Positions 1 to 8,146 of a stretch of 64,000 bases of DNA are shown in pieces; position 1 is the first letter of the stretch, and each line of letters starts with the position of its first letter. The stretch spans positions 1,364,001 through 1,428,000 of the forward strand of contig NZ_JACHJB010000002.1 of assembly GCF_014207745.1 (NCBI RefSeq). The letters run 5' to 3'. This stretch comes from Nonomuraea muscovyensis (lineage in GTDB: Bacteria; Actinomycetota; Actinomycetes; Streptosporangiales; Streptosporangiaceae). The translations under genes were made by a program, and so were the position numbers. The notes beneath the pieces are model-generated. The model worked only from the letters and a program-made list of their open reading frames with translations. It searched no databases and had not been told where the DNA came from.

Positions 1-1
1 G

Positions 2-421
2 GCGGGCGACGACGGGCTGCGGCTCAGCTCCGCGGCGGCCGCCGCACTGGAGTTCGCCGTCACCGAGGCCACCTCACTCGGCCACAACTACATCGGCTGC
101 GAGCACCTGCTGCTGGGGCTGGCCACCGAGCCCGACGGCATCGCCGGGCGGGTGCTGCGCCCGCTCGGGGCCAAGCCGCGGCCGGTCCGCCGGGCCGTGG
201 TGGCGGCCCTGGCCGGCTACGTCCACCTGCGTGCCCAGACCCAGAACGGGGCGAACGCCGGCGATGGAGACACCGGCGGGGACACGGGCGGGACTGCCGG
301 GGCCGCCCAGCCGCCCGCCGCGCCCGCGGCCCTGGTGGCGGCCCTGCGCACCGAGTTGCGGCCGCTCGCCGAGCGCATCGAGCGCCTCGAACGGCACGCG
401 GGCCTGCCGGCCGAGGACTGA
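2..421 (+). CDS. Clp N-terminal-domain protein (5' end cut by window)
   Basis: The visible 139 residues are the C-terminal part of a protein whose start lies left of the window. They contain a Clp-N type repeat (LSSAAAAALEFAVTEA followed by LGHNYIGCEHLLLGLA), the fold used by ClpA/ClpC chaperones to bind adaptors and substrates. After it comes a low-complexity Gly/Ala/Pro linker and a short C-terminal helix rich in Arg/Glu (LAERIERLERH) that could be a coiled coil. No AAA+ module follows, so this is not ClpC itself. Actinomycetes carry many such short Clp-N-only proteins, presumed accessory or regulatory factors of Clp proteolysis; the exact role cannot be told from this fragment. Confidence 0.75.
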   Translation, partial: AGDDGLRLSSAAAAALEFAVTEATSLGHNYIGCEHLLLGLATEPDGIAGRVLRPLGAKPRPVRRAVVAALAGYVHLRAQTQNGANAGDGDTGGDTGGTAGAAQPPAAPAALVAALRTELRPLAERIERLERHAGLPAED

Positions 422-426
422 CACCG

Positions 427-528
427 GTGCGGAGGACCGTCACGGCCGCGCACGGCGGCAGCCGGTTCCTGGCGGCGGTCGTGTGTCACGTCCTGATGAT
501 CGCCCTCCTGGCCGCGATCGTGGCGTGA
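427..528 (+). CDS. possible 33-residue membrane peptide
   Basis: A GTG-started frame of 33 codons begins 5 nt after the Clp-N stop codon. It has a basic N-terminus (VRRTVTAAHGGSR) followed by one hydrophobic segment (FLAAVVCHVLMIALLAAIVA) that ends at the stop, as in a single-pass small membrane protein. There is no clear ribosome binding site, so translation would depend on coupling to the upstream gene. It could equally be non-coding spacer; I cannot name a family. Confidence 0.25.
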   Translation: MRRTVTAAHGGSRFLAAVVCHVLMIALLAAIVA

Positions 529-607
529 CGGGCCGGGCACCGCGCGGAACCGTGCCGGCGGCCCGCTCGTTGTGCCAGGCGAACCGTGCGATGCCAGAGG
601 AGGGCAC

Positions 608-808
608 ATGGGCTGGCACTACAGCAAGTCGATCAAAGTGGGGCCGTTCCGGATCAACCTGTCGCGACACGGGGTGAGCCACAGCTTCGGCGGCCGCAGG
701 CTGCACGTGACGACCACGCCCGACGGCCGGCGCCATCTGTCCCTGCGCCTGCCGGGCGGCTTCCATGTCGGCAAGTCGTTCGGCCGCAGACGATACCGCC
801 ATTACTAA
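608..808 (+). CDS. DUF4236-type small protein, copy 1
   Basis: A 66-residue protein starting MGWHYSKSIKVGPFRINLSR with the family pattern of a short N-terminal strand, K-S-I-K-x-G-P-F-R, then a serine/glycine turn (GVSHSFGG). This matches DUF4236, small proteins of unknown function also found at the start of larger membrane proteins. The ATG at 608 is preceded by AGAGGAGGG, a good ribosome binding site. The C-terminus is short and basic (GKSFGRRRYRHY). A paralogue lies 64 nt downstream and the pair looks like a tandem duplication. The function is unknown; the strongly basic composition would allow nucleic acid or membrane-surface binding, but that is a guess. Confidence 0.7.
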   Translation: MGWHYSKSIKVGPFRINLSRHGVSHSFGGRRLHVTTTPDGRRHLSLRLPGGFHVGKSFGRRRYRHY

Positions 809-872
809 ACCCGATATATCTCGGTTTTTCCGGGTAGCTGATCGTCGTTCCGCACTCATGGAGGAAGAAACG

Positions 873-1061
873 ATGGGCTGGAGCTACCGGAAGTCGATCA
901 AGTTGGGGCCGTTCCGGCTGAACCTCTCCCGGGGCGGCGTCGGCCACAGCTGGGGCAATCGCCTCTTCAGGGTCACCCGCAACGCCGACGGCCGCCGCAC
1001 CCTGTCGGTCAACCTGCCGGGCGGGTTCCACTGGCGCAAGACCACGAGCGGCCGTTCCTGA
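873..1061 (+). CDS. DUF4236-type small protein, copy 2
   Basis: A 62-residue paralogue of the preceding gene: MGWSYRKSIKLGPFRLNLSR aligns almost residue for residue with copy 1, and both share the NLSR/GGV turn and the LPGGFH motif near the C-terminus. The ATG at 873 is chosen because GGAGGA sits 8 nt upstream; an in-frame ATG at 858 would place the start inside that site. The gene is followed by a strong hairpin, so the two copies probably form one short transcript. The function is unknown. Confidence 0.7.
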   Translation: MGWSYRKSIKLGPFRLNLSRGGVGHSWGNRLFRVTRNADGRRTLSVNLPGGFHWRKTTSGRS

Positions 1062-1072
1062 CCCGCTCCCCC

Positions 1073-1097
1073 GAGGGCCGCGGACACCGCGGCCCTC
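1073..1097 (+). terminator. hairpin after the DUF4236 pair
   Basis: Perfect 11-bp inverted repeat (GAGGGCCGCGG / CCGCGGCCCTC) with a 3-nt loop, 12 nt after the second DUF4236 stop codon. It lacks a long T-tract, as is usual for actinobacterial terminators, and separates this unit from the lactonase/MarR operon. Confidence 0.6.
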
Positions 1098-1115
1098 TCT
1101 CGGAACATGTGTATG

Positions 1116-1135
1116 ACACGACATCTATGTCGTGT
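1116..1135. promoter_or_regulatory. palindromic operator, probably for the downstream MarR
   Basis: ACACGACAT-CT-ATGTCGTGT is a perfect 9+9 inverted repeat with a 2-bp centre, 13 bp before the lactonase ATG at 1148. TAATAT (1135-1140) at its right edge could be a -10 box, so bound repressor would block the promoter. The compact palindrome fits a dimeric winged-helix MarR, and the MarR gene of this operon is the natural candidate (inference). Confidence 0.7.
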
Positions 1136-1147
1136 AATATAAGCGCC

Positions 1148-2053
1148 ATGACGAACGCGAACCTCACAGCCGGCCCCATCCAGCGGGTGTCCATGGTCAG
1201 CACCGGGTCGGTGTCCATCCACCCCGAGCATGTCGCGGCGACGCGCAAGCCCCTCTACTGGTGGCTGTTCACCTCACGCCGGTGGACCGCGCCGCTGCCG
1301 ATCAACGTGTACGTGGTCGAGCACCGCGAGGGGCTGGTGCTGTTCGACACCGGCCAGGACCGGGCCTCGGTCACCGACCCCGGATACTTCCCCGGCGGGA
1401 TCACCGGAGTGATGTACGACCGGCTGGCCCGCTTCGAGATCGCCCCGGAGCAGACGCTCACCGCGCGGCTGGCCGCCATCGGCCACGACATCCGTGACGT
1501 GCGCATCGCTGTCCTCTCCCACCTGCACCAGGACCACATCGGCGGGCTGCGCGAGCTCGCCCACGCCGAGATCGTGGTCAGCGGGCGCGAATGGGACAGC
1601 CTCGCCGAACCCCTCCCCGAGCTGCGCGGCCTGCTCCGCTCGCACATCGACGTGCCCGGCCTGCGCTGGCGGCGCGTCGACCACGAGCCGCTGGCAGACC
1701 CCTCGATCGCGCCGTTCGCGTCGGGTCACGACCTGTTCGGCGACGGGAGCCTCGTGCTGCTGCCCACCCCCGGACACACCCCCGGCTCACTGTCCATGCT
1801 GGTGCGCGGCCCCGGGCGGGCGCCGCTGCTGATGGTCGGCGACGTCACGTACGACACCCGGCTGCTGGAGGCGGGGCACGTACCGGGCGTGGGTGACAAG
1901 GGGGAGCTGGCCGACACCACGCGGCTGATCAACGAGCTGCGCACGCGCCATCCCGGGCTGGCCGTCCTGGCCGCCCACGATCCTGGAGCCGCCTCCGCCC
2001 TGACGTCAGGACGGCGGTGGAGCGTGGATAATGGCGCCCATGCGTCCGGCTGA
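1148..2053 (+). CDS. MBL-fold hydrolase, N-acyl homoserine lactonase-like
   Basis: A 301-residue metallo-beta-lactamase-fold protein. The dinuclear zinc signature HxHxDH is H125-L-H127-Q-D129-H130, followed by GHTPGS (H210), GDVTYD (D232) and AAHDP (H277), all metal ligands in the expected order. The N-terminal GLVLFDTGQD and overall layout match the N-acyl homoserine lactonase family, which opens lactone rings of quorum signals, but substrate cannot be assigned from motifs. The ATG at 1148 is used because a 20-bp palindromic operator lies immediately upstream, inside the longer possible frame that starts at 1109. The MarR gene overlaps the 3' end, so this is a two-gene autoregulated operon; the enzyme may degrade a lactone or ester that also serves as the inducer (inference). 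Confidence 0.8.
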   Translation: MTNANLTAGPIQRVSMVSTGSVSIHPEHVAATRKPLYWWLFTSRRWTAPLPINVYVVEHREGLVLFDTGQDRASVTDPGYFPGGITGVMYDRLARFEIAPEQTLTARLAAIGHDIRDVRIAVLSHLHQDHIGGLRELAHAEIVVSGREWDSLAEPLPELRGLLRSHIDVPGLRWRRVDHEPLADPSIAPFASGHDLFGDGSLVLLPTPGHTPGSLSMLVRGPGRAPLLMVGDVTYDTRLLEAGHVPGVGDKGELADTTRLINELRTRHPGLAVLAAHDPGAASALTSGRRWSVDNGAHASG

Positions 2054-2510
2054 GGAGTTCCGCTATCTCGTCCTGGCCGCCCAGCGCGAGGGCAACCGGC
2101 TCCTCGGCCAGGCGCTCAAGCCGCTCGGCATCACCCCGTCGCAGGCCGAGGTGATCCGCGTGCTCGACGAGCGCCGCCGGCTGACCCTCAACGGGCTCGG
2201 CGAGCTGCTCGTCTGCGAGAGCGGCAACAGCCCCAGCCGGCTCGTGGACCGGCTCGTGGCGGCGGGGCTGGTGCACCGCAGCGTCTCCGCGCACGACCGC
2301 CGGCACGTCGAGCTGTCGCTCACCGAGGAGGGCGCCCGCCTGGCGCGCCGGGTGGCCGACGTCGAGGCGGAGCTCTACCGGTGGATCGACGACCTGGCGG
2401 GCGGCGGGGACTTCACCCAGGTCAACGAGTTCCTGCGGAGCTTCGTCAGCGAGCTTCCCGCCGGGCGCGCACTCGCCCTGCGAGTCGGCGTCATGGAGCG
2501 AACGCCCTGA
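2031..2510 (+). CDS. MarR family regulator
   Basis: A 159-residue winged-helix protein with the MarR layout: helical N-terminus, PSQAEVIRVLDERRRLTLNGLGELL, recognition helix region (SPSRLVDRLVAAGLVHR) and the wing with D-R-R (SAHDRRHVELSLTEEG), then a C-terminal dimerisation helix. It starts at ATG 2031, 23 nt before the lactonase stop codon (ATG 2040 is an alternative), so translation is coupled. It is probably an autorepressor acting at the palindrome at 1116-1135 and relieved by a small aromatic or lactone ligand. The 3' end overlaps the convergent TetR gene by 20 bp. Confidence 0.85.
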   Translation: MAPMRPAEEFRYLVLAAQREGNRLLGQALKPLGITPSQAEVIRVLDERRRLTLNGLGELLVCESGNSPSRLVDRLVAAGLVHRSVSAHDRRHVELSLTEEGARLARRVADVEAELYRWIDDLAGGGDFTQVNEFLRSFVSELPAGRALALRVGVMERTP

Positions 2511-3102
2511 GCGTGACCTCCACGAGCGCGTCCGCGTACTCCGGCGTGAGCGGCCCCGAGCGGTGCAGCCACCGCTGGTACAGGGGGGCGTAGAGCACTT
2601 CCAGCACGAGGTCGAGGTCGGCGTCGGCGGCGAGCTGGCCCGCCCGCTGGGCGCTGCGCAGCCGCTCCTTCTTCACCGCGTCGACCGGGGCGGCGAGCTT
2701 CTCGCGATACTGGGCGGCCAGGCCCGGGTCGGTGATGATCTCGGTGTTGAGCGCGCGGATCGGCGCCTCGAAGGCCGGGTCGGCGAACTCCGCGACGGTC
2801 GCCCGCATGACGGTCTTGAGATCGGCCTCCAGGTCGCCCGTGTCGGGCAACGCCATCGCGTCGTCGTCCGCCTCCTGGCTGAGCGCGAGGAAGGAGTCGA
2901 AGACCACGGCCCCCTTGGACGGCCACCACCGGTAGATGGTCTGCTTGCCGACGCCGGCTCGGGCGGCGATGGCCTCGATCGTCACCTTGGTGTACCCCAC
3001 CTCCGCGACGAGCTCGCGGGCGGCGGCGAGGACGGCCTGGCGCGAGCGCTCGCTGCGGCGGCCGGGGTCGGGTTTCCTGGCGGGAGGCATGGCACGGAGC
3101 AT
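2491..3102 (-). CDS. TetR/AcrR family regulator
   Basis: A 203-residue repressor with an N-terminal helix-turn-helix (VTIEAIAARAGVGKQTIYRWWPSKGAVVFD, about residues 40-70) and a helical ligand-binding domain. The YRWWPSK variant of the third helix is typical of TetR proteins with a TetR_C_33-like C-terminal domain. The start may be the codon at 3102 or the ATG 12 nt inside it (MPPARKPD). It is divergent from the short-chain dehydrogenase at 3223, with two related inverted-repeat sites in the 120-bp gap, so it very likely represses both genes. Confidence 0.85.
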   Translation of the reverse strand: MLRAMPPARKPDPGRRSERSRQAVLAAARELVAEVGYTKVTIEAIAARAGVGKQTIYRWWPSKGAVVFDSFLALSQEADDDAMALPDTGDLEADLKTVMRATVAEFADPAFEAPIRALNTEIITDPGLAAQYREKLAAPVDAVKKERLRSAQRAGQLAADADLDLVLEVLYAPLYQRWLHRSGPLTPEYADALVEVTLRAFAP

Positions 3103-3112
3103 AGCAGGTCAA

Positions 3113-3133
3113 CGAGACGATACGTTCCGTCTT
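3113..3133. promoter_or_regulatory. candidate TetR operator 1
   Basis: Imperfect inverted repeat with AGACG / CGTCT half-sites separated by 8 bp, 11 bp upstream of the TetR start. Its left part (ACGAGACGATACG) resembles the left arm of operator 2, supporting one protein binding both. Confidence 0.45.
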
Positions 3134-3172
3134 GACATGGGCATGCCGGACGAGCAGACTGATGGCGCATTC

Positions 3173-3193
3173 GACGAGACGGATCGTCTCGTC
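3173..3193. promoter_or_regulatory. TetR operator 2 before the SDR gene
   Basis: Perfect 9+9 inverted repeat (GACGAGACG-GAT-CGTCTCGTC) 30 bp before the dehydrogenase start. Size and symmetry fit a TetR dimer site between the divergent genes. Confidence 0.7.
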
Positions 3194-3222
3194 TCAGTAT
3201 CTTGACGAAGGAGGCGCGTTTC

Positions 3223-4044
3223 ATGACGACCGCCAGAGTTTGGTTCATCACCGGCGCGTCCAGGGGGCTCGGCAGGGCGTTCGCCGAAGCCGCGCTGGCC
3301 GCCGGAGATCGGGTCGTGGCCGCCGCCCGCGACGTCGAGCCGCTCACCGACCTGGCCGCCGCCTACCCGGACGCCCTCGTCCGGCTGCCGCTGGACGTCT
3401 CCGACCGCGCGGCCGTCCGGGACGGCGTGGACCGGGCGGTGGCGGCCTTCGGCCGGCTCGACATCGTGGTCAACAACGCCGGCGGGATGCTGTTCGGCAT
3501 GGTCGAGGAGGCCACCGAGGAGCAGATCCGCGCCCACTTCGACGTCAACTTCTTCGGCGCCGTGTGGGTGGCTCAGGCCGTCGTGCCCCACCTGCGGGCG
3601 CAGGGGTCGGGGCGCATCCTCCAGATCACCTCGATGGGGGCGGGCGGCGGGTTCGCGTCGGTGGGCTACTACTCGGCGGGCAAGGCGGCACTCGACTCGG
3701 TCAGCGAGGCACTGGCGATGGAGGTGGCGCCGTTCGGGGTCAAGGTGACGATCGTCGGGCCCGGCGGGTACAACACCGGGCTGTTCACGAAGGGCACCAC
3801 GACGACCGAGCCCCGGCCCGAGTACGAGGAGTTGCGCGCCCGCCTCGCGGAGATGTGGGGCGACGACGCCGGCCCGGACCCGAGCACCGCCGCGCCGGTC
3901 ATCATGGAGCTGGTCGACCTGCCGGAGCCGCCGGTGCGGCTGATCGTCGGGAGTGCCTCCTACGACATGGTCCAGCAGATGGACGAGGCCCGGACCGCCG
4001 AGTATCGCGCCTGGGAGCACCTCAGCCGCAAGGCTCCGGGCTGA
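3223..4044 (+). CDS. SDR family NAD(P)-dependent oxidoreductase
   Basis: A 273-residue classical short-chain dehydrogenase. The cofactor motif is TGASRGLG at residues 9-16, the structural NNAG motif lies near residue 85, and the catalytic Ser (QITSMG) and Y-x-x-x-K (YYSAGK) lie near residues 133-152. GASRGLG with basic residues favours NADP(H). The ATG at 3223 is chosen because GAAGGAGG sits 8 nt upstream. It is divergent from, and probably repressed by, the TetR at 2491-3102. The substrate is unknown; this subgroup reduces or oxidises small carbonyl/alcohol compounds. Confidence 0.88.
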   Translation: MTTARVWFITGASRGLGRAFAEAALAAGDRVVAAARDVEPLTDLAAAYPDALVRLPLDVSDRAAVRDGVDRAVAAFGRLDIVVNNAGGMLFGMVEEATEEQIRAHFDVNFFGAVWVAQAVVPHLRAQGSGRILQITSMGAGGGFASVGYYSAGKAALDSVSEALAMEVAPFGVKVTIVGPGGYNTGLFTKGTTTTEPRPEYEELRARLAEMWGDDAGPDPSTAAPVIMELVDLPEPPVRLIVGSASYDMVQQMDEARTAEYRAWEHLSRKAPG

Positions 4045-4227
4045 CCGGCCCGGCCCGCACATTCGCGGCGGGCCTCGCCGTCCTCTTCCGGCTCGTGCCC
4101 CCGCCCTCCGCTCTCGGCGGAAGCCCACCATGAACCTCACCCTGGACGGACTACTCGCGCCGCGCCGCCGACCCCGGCGGGCGCATCCTGAGTGACGGCG
4201 GTGCCTCCCGTCAGCGGCGTTCGAAGC

Positions 4228-4926
4228 TCACCCGCTGCCGATGCGGAGCGCTTCCTTCACGAACACGCGGTAGAGGCTCGGCGTGCCCTCGGTGGTGATG
4301 ACCTCGACGATGGAACGGACGTTGCGATCCTCGACGGCCTCACGGATGAGCGCATCGGCCAGGTCACGACGGGAGGTGAACCGGCCGATCATCTGCGGTG
4401 GGCCGACGGTGTAGTCGGTGACCGCATGGGCGTCGAACAGCCCTGAGGGGCGGATGACGGTCCAGTCGAGGTCGGTGCCGGCCACGATCTCTTCCATGCG
4501 GCCGGCGTCCTCGTACAGCGGACGGCCCATCCTGAGGAGCAACGGCACGACCACCTTGCGATAGACGAGGGTCTCGCCGGGCGGGGGTCTCATCGGCACG
4601 CCGGTCGAGGTGACGCACACCAGGCGCCGGATGCCATGCACGGCCATGGCCTCGACGATGTTCCTGGCGGACTCGGACATGGTGGTGGGTGCCTCGGAGC
4701 CGTAGGGGACGCCGAGCGTCGAGATCACCGCGTCGCGCCCGTCCACCGCCCGATCCACCGCCACGGGATCCAGGGCGTCCGCCTTCACGACGTCCAGCGC
4801 GGGATGGCTGATCGGGAACGCCTCCGGATGCCGGGTGACCGCGGTGACCGGGTGGCCCTCGGCGAGCGCCTGGGTGGTCGCGAGCCGCCCTGTCGGGCCG
4901 TTGGCCCCGAAGATCACAAGCTTCAC
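4228..4926 (-). CDS. atypical SDR / NAD(P)H-binding protein
   Basis: A 232-residue Rossmann protein beginning MKLVIFGANGPTGRLATTQAL, the G-x-x-G-x-x-G loop of the NmrA/biliverdin-reductase-like atypical SDR group. These lack the YxxxK pair and work as quinone or flavin reductases or as redox sensors. The strand CVTSTGVP and the VIRPSGLFD segment are typical of the group. It is divergent from the TetR at 5015 across 88 bp. The region from 4045 to 4227, between this gene and the convergent SDR, shows no gene. Confidence 0.82.
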   Translation of the reverse strand: MKLVIFGANGPTGRLATTQALAEGHPVTAVTRHPEAFPISHPALDVVKADALDPVAVDRAVDGRDAVISTLGVPYGSEAPTTMSESARNIVEAMAVHGIRRLVCVTSTGVPMRPPPGETLVYRKVVVPLLLRMGRPLYEDAGRMEEIVAGTDLDWTVIRPSGLFDAHAVTDYTVGPPQMIGRFTSRRDLADALIREAVEDRNVRSIVEVITTEGTPSLYRVFVKEALRIGSG

Positions 4927-4964
4927 GTGCCTGCCTCCACTAACTTTACGTTGGAGAGTCCGTA

Positions 4965-5002
4965 GTTTGACGCATCATATATTCATTATAAGTAGCGTAA
5001 AC
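4965..5002. promoter_or_regulatory. divergent promoter/operator region
   Basis: AT-rich patch in otherwise GC-rich DNA. GTTTGACGC (4965-4973) and GCGTAAAC (4995-5002) form a widely spaced, nearly perfect inverted repeat. On the minus strand the interval contains TATAAT (complement of 4985-4990), a good -10 for the NAD(P)-binding gene. The adjacent TetR is the likely binder (inference). Confidence 0.4.
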
Positions 5003-5014
5003 CCGTAGGGGATC

Positions 5015-5641
5015 ATGAGCGAGGAACAAGGGCAGCGTCGCTACGATTCGCTGCGCCGCACCACCCAGGCACTGGAGACCCGGGCCGAGATCGCCCGCGC
5101 CGCGCGCACGCTGTTCCTCGCCCGAGGATGGGCGCAGACGACAGTGCGCGACGTGGCCCGTGAAGCCGGCGTGTCCGTGCCGACGGTCTACTCGACGTAC
5201 GGGAACAAGGTCGGGCTGGCCCGGGCTCTGGCCGACTCGGCCGACCTGAGCGGCGACGCGCCGCAACTGCTGGCCGAGCTGGAAGACCCCGGGGCGGATC
5301 CGGCGCGGCAGCTCAGCGCGATGGCCGGCTTCGACCGCCGGCTGTACGAGCGCGCGGGCGACATCATCGTGCTCCTGCGCGAGGCGGGCCGCACCGAGCC
5401 GGACCTGGCCACGGTGTACCGCGACGGCCGCCGTCGTGCCGACGAGACTCGCGTCCAGGTGTTCTCGTCGTGGCCGAAGGAGGTCCTGCGCGCCGGCCTG
5501 GACGTGGAGACCGCCGTCGACGTCTACGCGGCCATCTGCAACATCGACGCCTACGCCACGCTCACCACCGAGCGCGGCTGGTCACCCGATCGCGTCGAGC
5601 GATGGTGGGGCGATGTCCTGGCCCGTGAGCTGCTGACCTGA
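5015..5641 (+). CDS. TetR/AcrR family regulator
   Basis: A 208-residue protein with the TetR helix-turn-helix (TTVRDVAREAGVSVPTVYSTYGNKVGLARALAD, about residues 45-80). The third helix reads VPTVYSTYGNK rather than the more common YYHFxSK, a variant seen in several actinobacterial TetR groups. The C-terminal domain is helical with no recognisable ligand signature. It lies divergent to the NAD(P)-binding protein at 4228-4926, which is the likely target. Confidence 0.83.
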   Translation: MSEEQGQRRYDSLRRTTQALETRAEIARAARTLFLARGWAQTTVRDVAREAGVSVPTVYSTYGNKVGLARALADSADLSGDAPQLLAELEDPGADPARQLSAMAGFDRRLYERAGDIIVLLREAGRTEPDLATVYRDGRRRADETRVQVFSSWPKEVLRAGLDVETAVDVYAAICNIDAYATLTTERGWSPDRVERWWGDVLARELLT

Positions 5642-5767
5642 GATCTCAGGCCGCCCGCCCACCCCCGCCCCGACGGCGGCCTCACCGTCACGGTCCGACT
5701 CCCCGCGAGAGGCTGTGCTACGGTTTCTTCTCAGTAAGTCAGCTAACTAATTACAGGGGAGATCGCC

Positions 5768-5833
5768 ATGTTCGTCGTCACCGGTGCCGCGCTCGCCGCG
5801 TGGGCCCGGCACAACCTGGCCGCCCTCCGGTGA
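5768..5833 (+). CDS. 21-codon leader-like ORF before the PPOX gene
   Basis: ATG at 5768 has a good ribosome binding site (AGGGGAG, 7 nt upstream) and encodes MFVVTGAALAAWARHNLAAL then Arg and a stop. Its TGA overlaps the GTG at 5830 in the arrangement GTGA. It is either a leader peptide that couples translation to the next gene, or the remnant N-terminus of a frameshifted or fused gene: MFVVTGA resembles the start of an NmrA-like protein. Confidence 0.35.
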   Translation: MFVVTGAALAAWARHNLAALR

Positions 5834-6201
5834 TCGCCGCCTTCCTGCGCGAGCCGCGCGTGGCCACCCTGACCACGCTGCGGCCCGACGGCTCCCCCCA
5901 CGTCACGGCCGTCCGCTTCACCTGGGACGAGCAAGCGGCCCTGGCCCGCGTGCTGACCGTCGCCACCTCCCGCAAGGCCCGCAACCTCACCGCCCGCCCG
6001 GGCGGGCGCGCCGCGCTCTGCCAGGTGGACGGCTTCCGCTGGGCCACGCTCGAAGGCTCCGTCGCCCTCTCAGACGACCCCCGCCGCGTCGCAGAGGCCG
6101 TCCGCCGCTACACCGCGCGGTACGGCACGCCGCCACCCGCACCGCCCGGCCGCGTCGTCATCGAGATCGCGATCGACCGGATCACCTCCCTCAACCTCTG
6201 A
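5830..6201 (+). CDS. pyridoxamine 5'-phosphate oxidase-fold (PPOX/F420 or FMN) protein
   Basis: About 123 residues with the split-barrel signature FLREPRVATLTTLRPDGSPHV, then a strand series (TVATSRKARNLTARPGGRAALCQ) and WATLEGSVAL, as in TIGR03618-type F420- or FMN-dependent PPOX proteins of about 130 residues. These reduce or oxidise small substrates using F420H2 or FMN. The start is uncertain: GTG 5830 overlaps the stop of a well-signalled 21-codon ORF; GTG 5800 is an in-frame alternative. Upstream, 5734-5754 holds an AT-rich imperfect inverted repeat (AGTCAGCTAACT core) that may be an operator. The dehalogenase-like gene follows after 14 bp, so the two are probably cotranscribed. Confidence 0.7.
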   Translation: MIAAFLREPRVATLTTLRPDGSPHVTAVRFTWDEQAALARVLTVATSRKARNLTARPGGRAALCQVDGFRWATLEGSVALSDDPRRVAEAVRRYTARYGTPPPAPPGRVVIEIAIDRITSLNL

Positions 6202-6215
6202 AACGGAGCCCCACG

Positions 6216-7061
<846 letters not shown>

Positions 7062-7139
7062 GCCGCCGGAACGCCGCGCGTCGACCGGGTGAGCGGTGCG
7101 CGTTCCCCCGGCAGCCGTGCTTCGGGAGAGCCCGCCTGC

Positions 7140-7667
7140 TCAGGCGCCGGTGACGCCGTCCACGCCCTGCCGGATCATGTCGGCGTGGCCGTTGTGCCGG
7201 GCGTACTCGCCGATCATGTGGTTGAACACGAGCCGTAGCGACACCGTGCCCAGCTTGGTGTTCGCGAACGTGGTGTCGAGCGGGACCCCGGCCGTCGCCT
7301 TACGGGCCAGTTCCTGCTCCTCCAGCAGCCGCGCGTAGTCGGTCTCGGCCTGGGCCGGGTCGAGGTCGTCGAAGTCGGCGTCGGGCCGTTCGGGCGTGGA
7401 GTACAGGATGGGGACGTCCTCGCCGAGGAAGGACCGCCGGAACCAGATGCGCTCCACCTTCGACAGGTGCCGGATCAGCCCGAGCAGCGACAGGTTGGAC
7501 CCGGGGACGGGCGCGGTGGCGAGCTGCTCGCCGGTGAGTCCGGCGCACTTGTGCAGCAGGGTCGAGCGGTGCCAGTCGAGCAGGCCGCGCAGCAGCTCGG
7601 CCTCGGGTGCGAGCAGCGCCCCCTCGGGACGCGTCACCTCGGGAGCAGTCCAGATCATGCATGACAT
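7140..7667 (-). CDS. DinB family protein (DUF664)
   Basis: A 175-residue four-helix-bundle protein. WHRSTLLHKCAGLTGEQLAT, the LIRHLSKVERIWFRR helix and the C-terminal FNHMIGEYARHNGHADMIRQ carry the three histidines that bind a divalent metal in DinB/YfiT-like proteins. In actinobacteria many relatives are mycothiol- or bacillithiol-dependent S-transferases, but this sequence alone does not show which thiol is used. The start may be codon 7667 or the Met at 7658. It is divergent from the next gene with only about 15-25 bp between the starts, so one promoter must overlap the other coding region. Confidence 0.8.
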   Translation of the reverse strand: MSCMIWTAPEVTRPEGALLAPEAELLRGLLDWHRSTLLHKCAGLTGEQLATAPVPGSNLSLLGLIRHLSKVERIWFRRSFLGEDVPILYSTPERPDADFDDLDPAQAETDYARLLEEQELARKATAGVPLDTTFANTKLGTVSLRLVFNHMIGEYARHNGHADMIRQGVDGVTGA

Positions 7668-7681
7668 GCTCTCACGCGGCA

Positions 7682-8146
7682 GTGATCACGAAGCGGTCCA
7701 AGGCGAACAAGGCGGACAGCCCACCGAGAGGCGTCACCGCCATCAAGGGCCTCCGCGTCAACCACATCCCCAAGGGCTTCACCTACGGGCAGGTCAGGGT
7801 CGGTGCGCACGACGGCATCCGCGAGTACGGCTACCAGTGGTCCGACAACCGTGACGACATCGATCGCAAGCGCAGGAGCCTGTGGGTGCGCGTCGTCTGC
7901 TGGAGTGACGCCCACGAGCTCGCGCAGCTGAGAAGGGCGCCACTCCAGTTCGGCGAGTTCACCGGTGACGAGCGGGCCGCGAAGATCGGTGGGCGCCAGG
8001 TTCTCGTCCGCACGGGCGACGGCGCGCTCGGGCACGGGCGGTACCTCGGGTGGGTCGAGCGGAAGGAAGTCGTGATCACCGTGATGGCCGGCCAGCCGCT
8101 CGTCCCCGAACTCGGCAAGATCGTCAAGGGGATCCGGCTTTCCTGA
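7682..8146 (+). CDS. hypothetical protein, compact alpha/beta
   Basis: A 154-residue protein that I do not recognise. From GTG 7682 it has a basic N-terminus, then GLRVNHIPKGFTYGQVRVGAH and YGYQWSDNRDDIDRKR, a regularly spaced strand pattern, and a C-terminal VPELGKIVKGIRL helix. There is no signal peptide or membrane segment. The segment IGGRQVLVRTGDGALGHGRYLGWVERKEVVITV resembles the C-terminal domain of actinobacterial proteins that sit behind a membrane anchor, so this could be a stand-alone or N-terminally trimmed version. The start is uncertain because the divergent DinB gene leaves almost no promoter space. Confidence 0.5.
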   Translation: MITKRSKANKADSPPRGVTAIKGLRVNHIPKGFTYGQVRVGAHDGIREYGYQWSDNRDDIDRKRRSLWVRVVCWSDAHELAQLRRAPLQFGEFTGDERAAKIGGRQVLVRTGDGALGHGRYLGWVERKEVVITVMAGQPLVPELGKIVKGIRLS

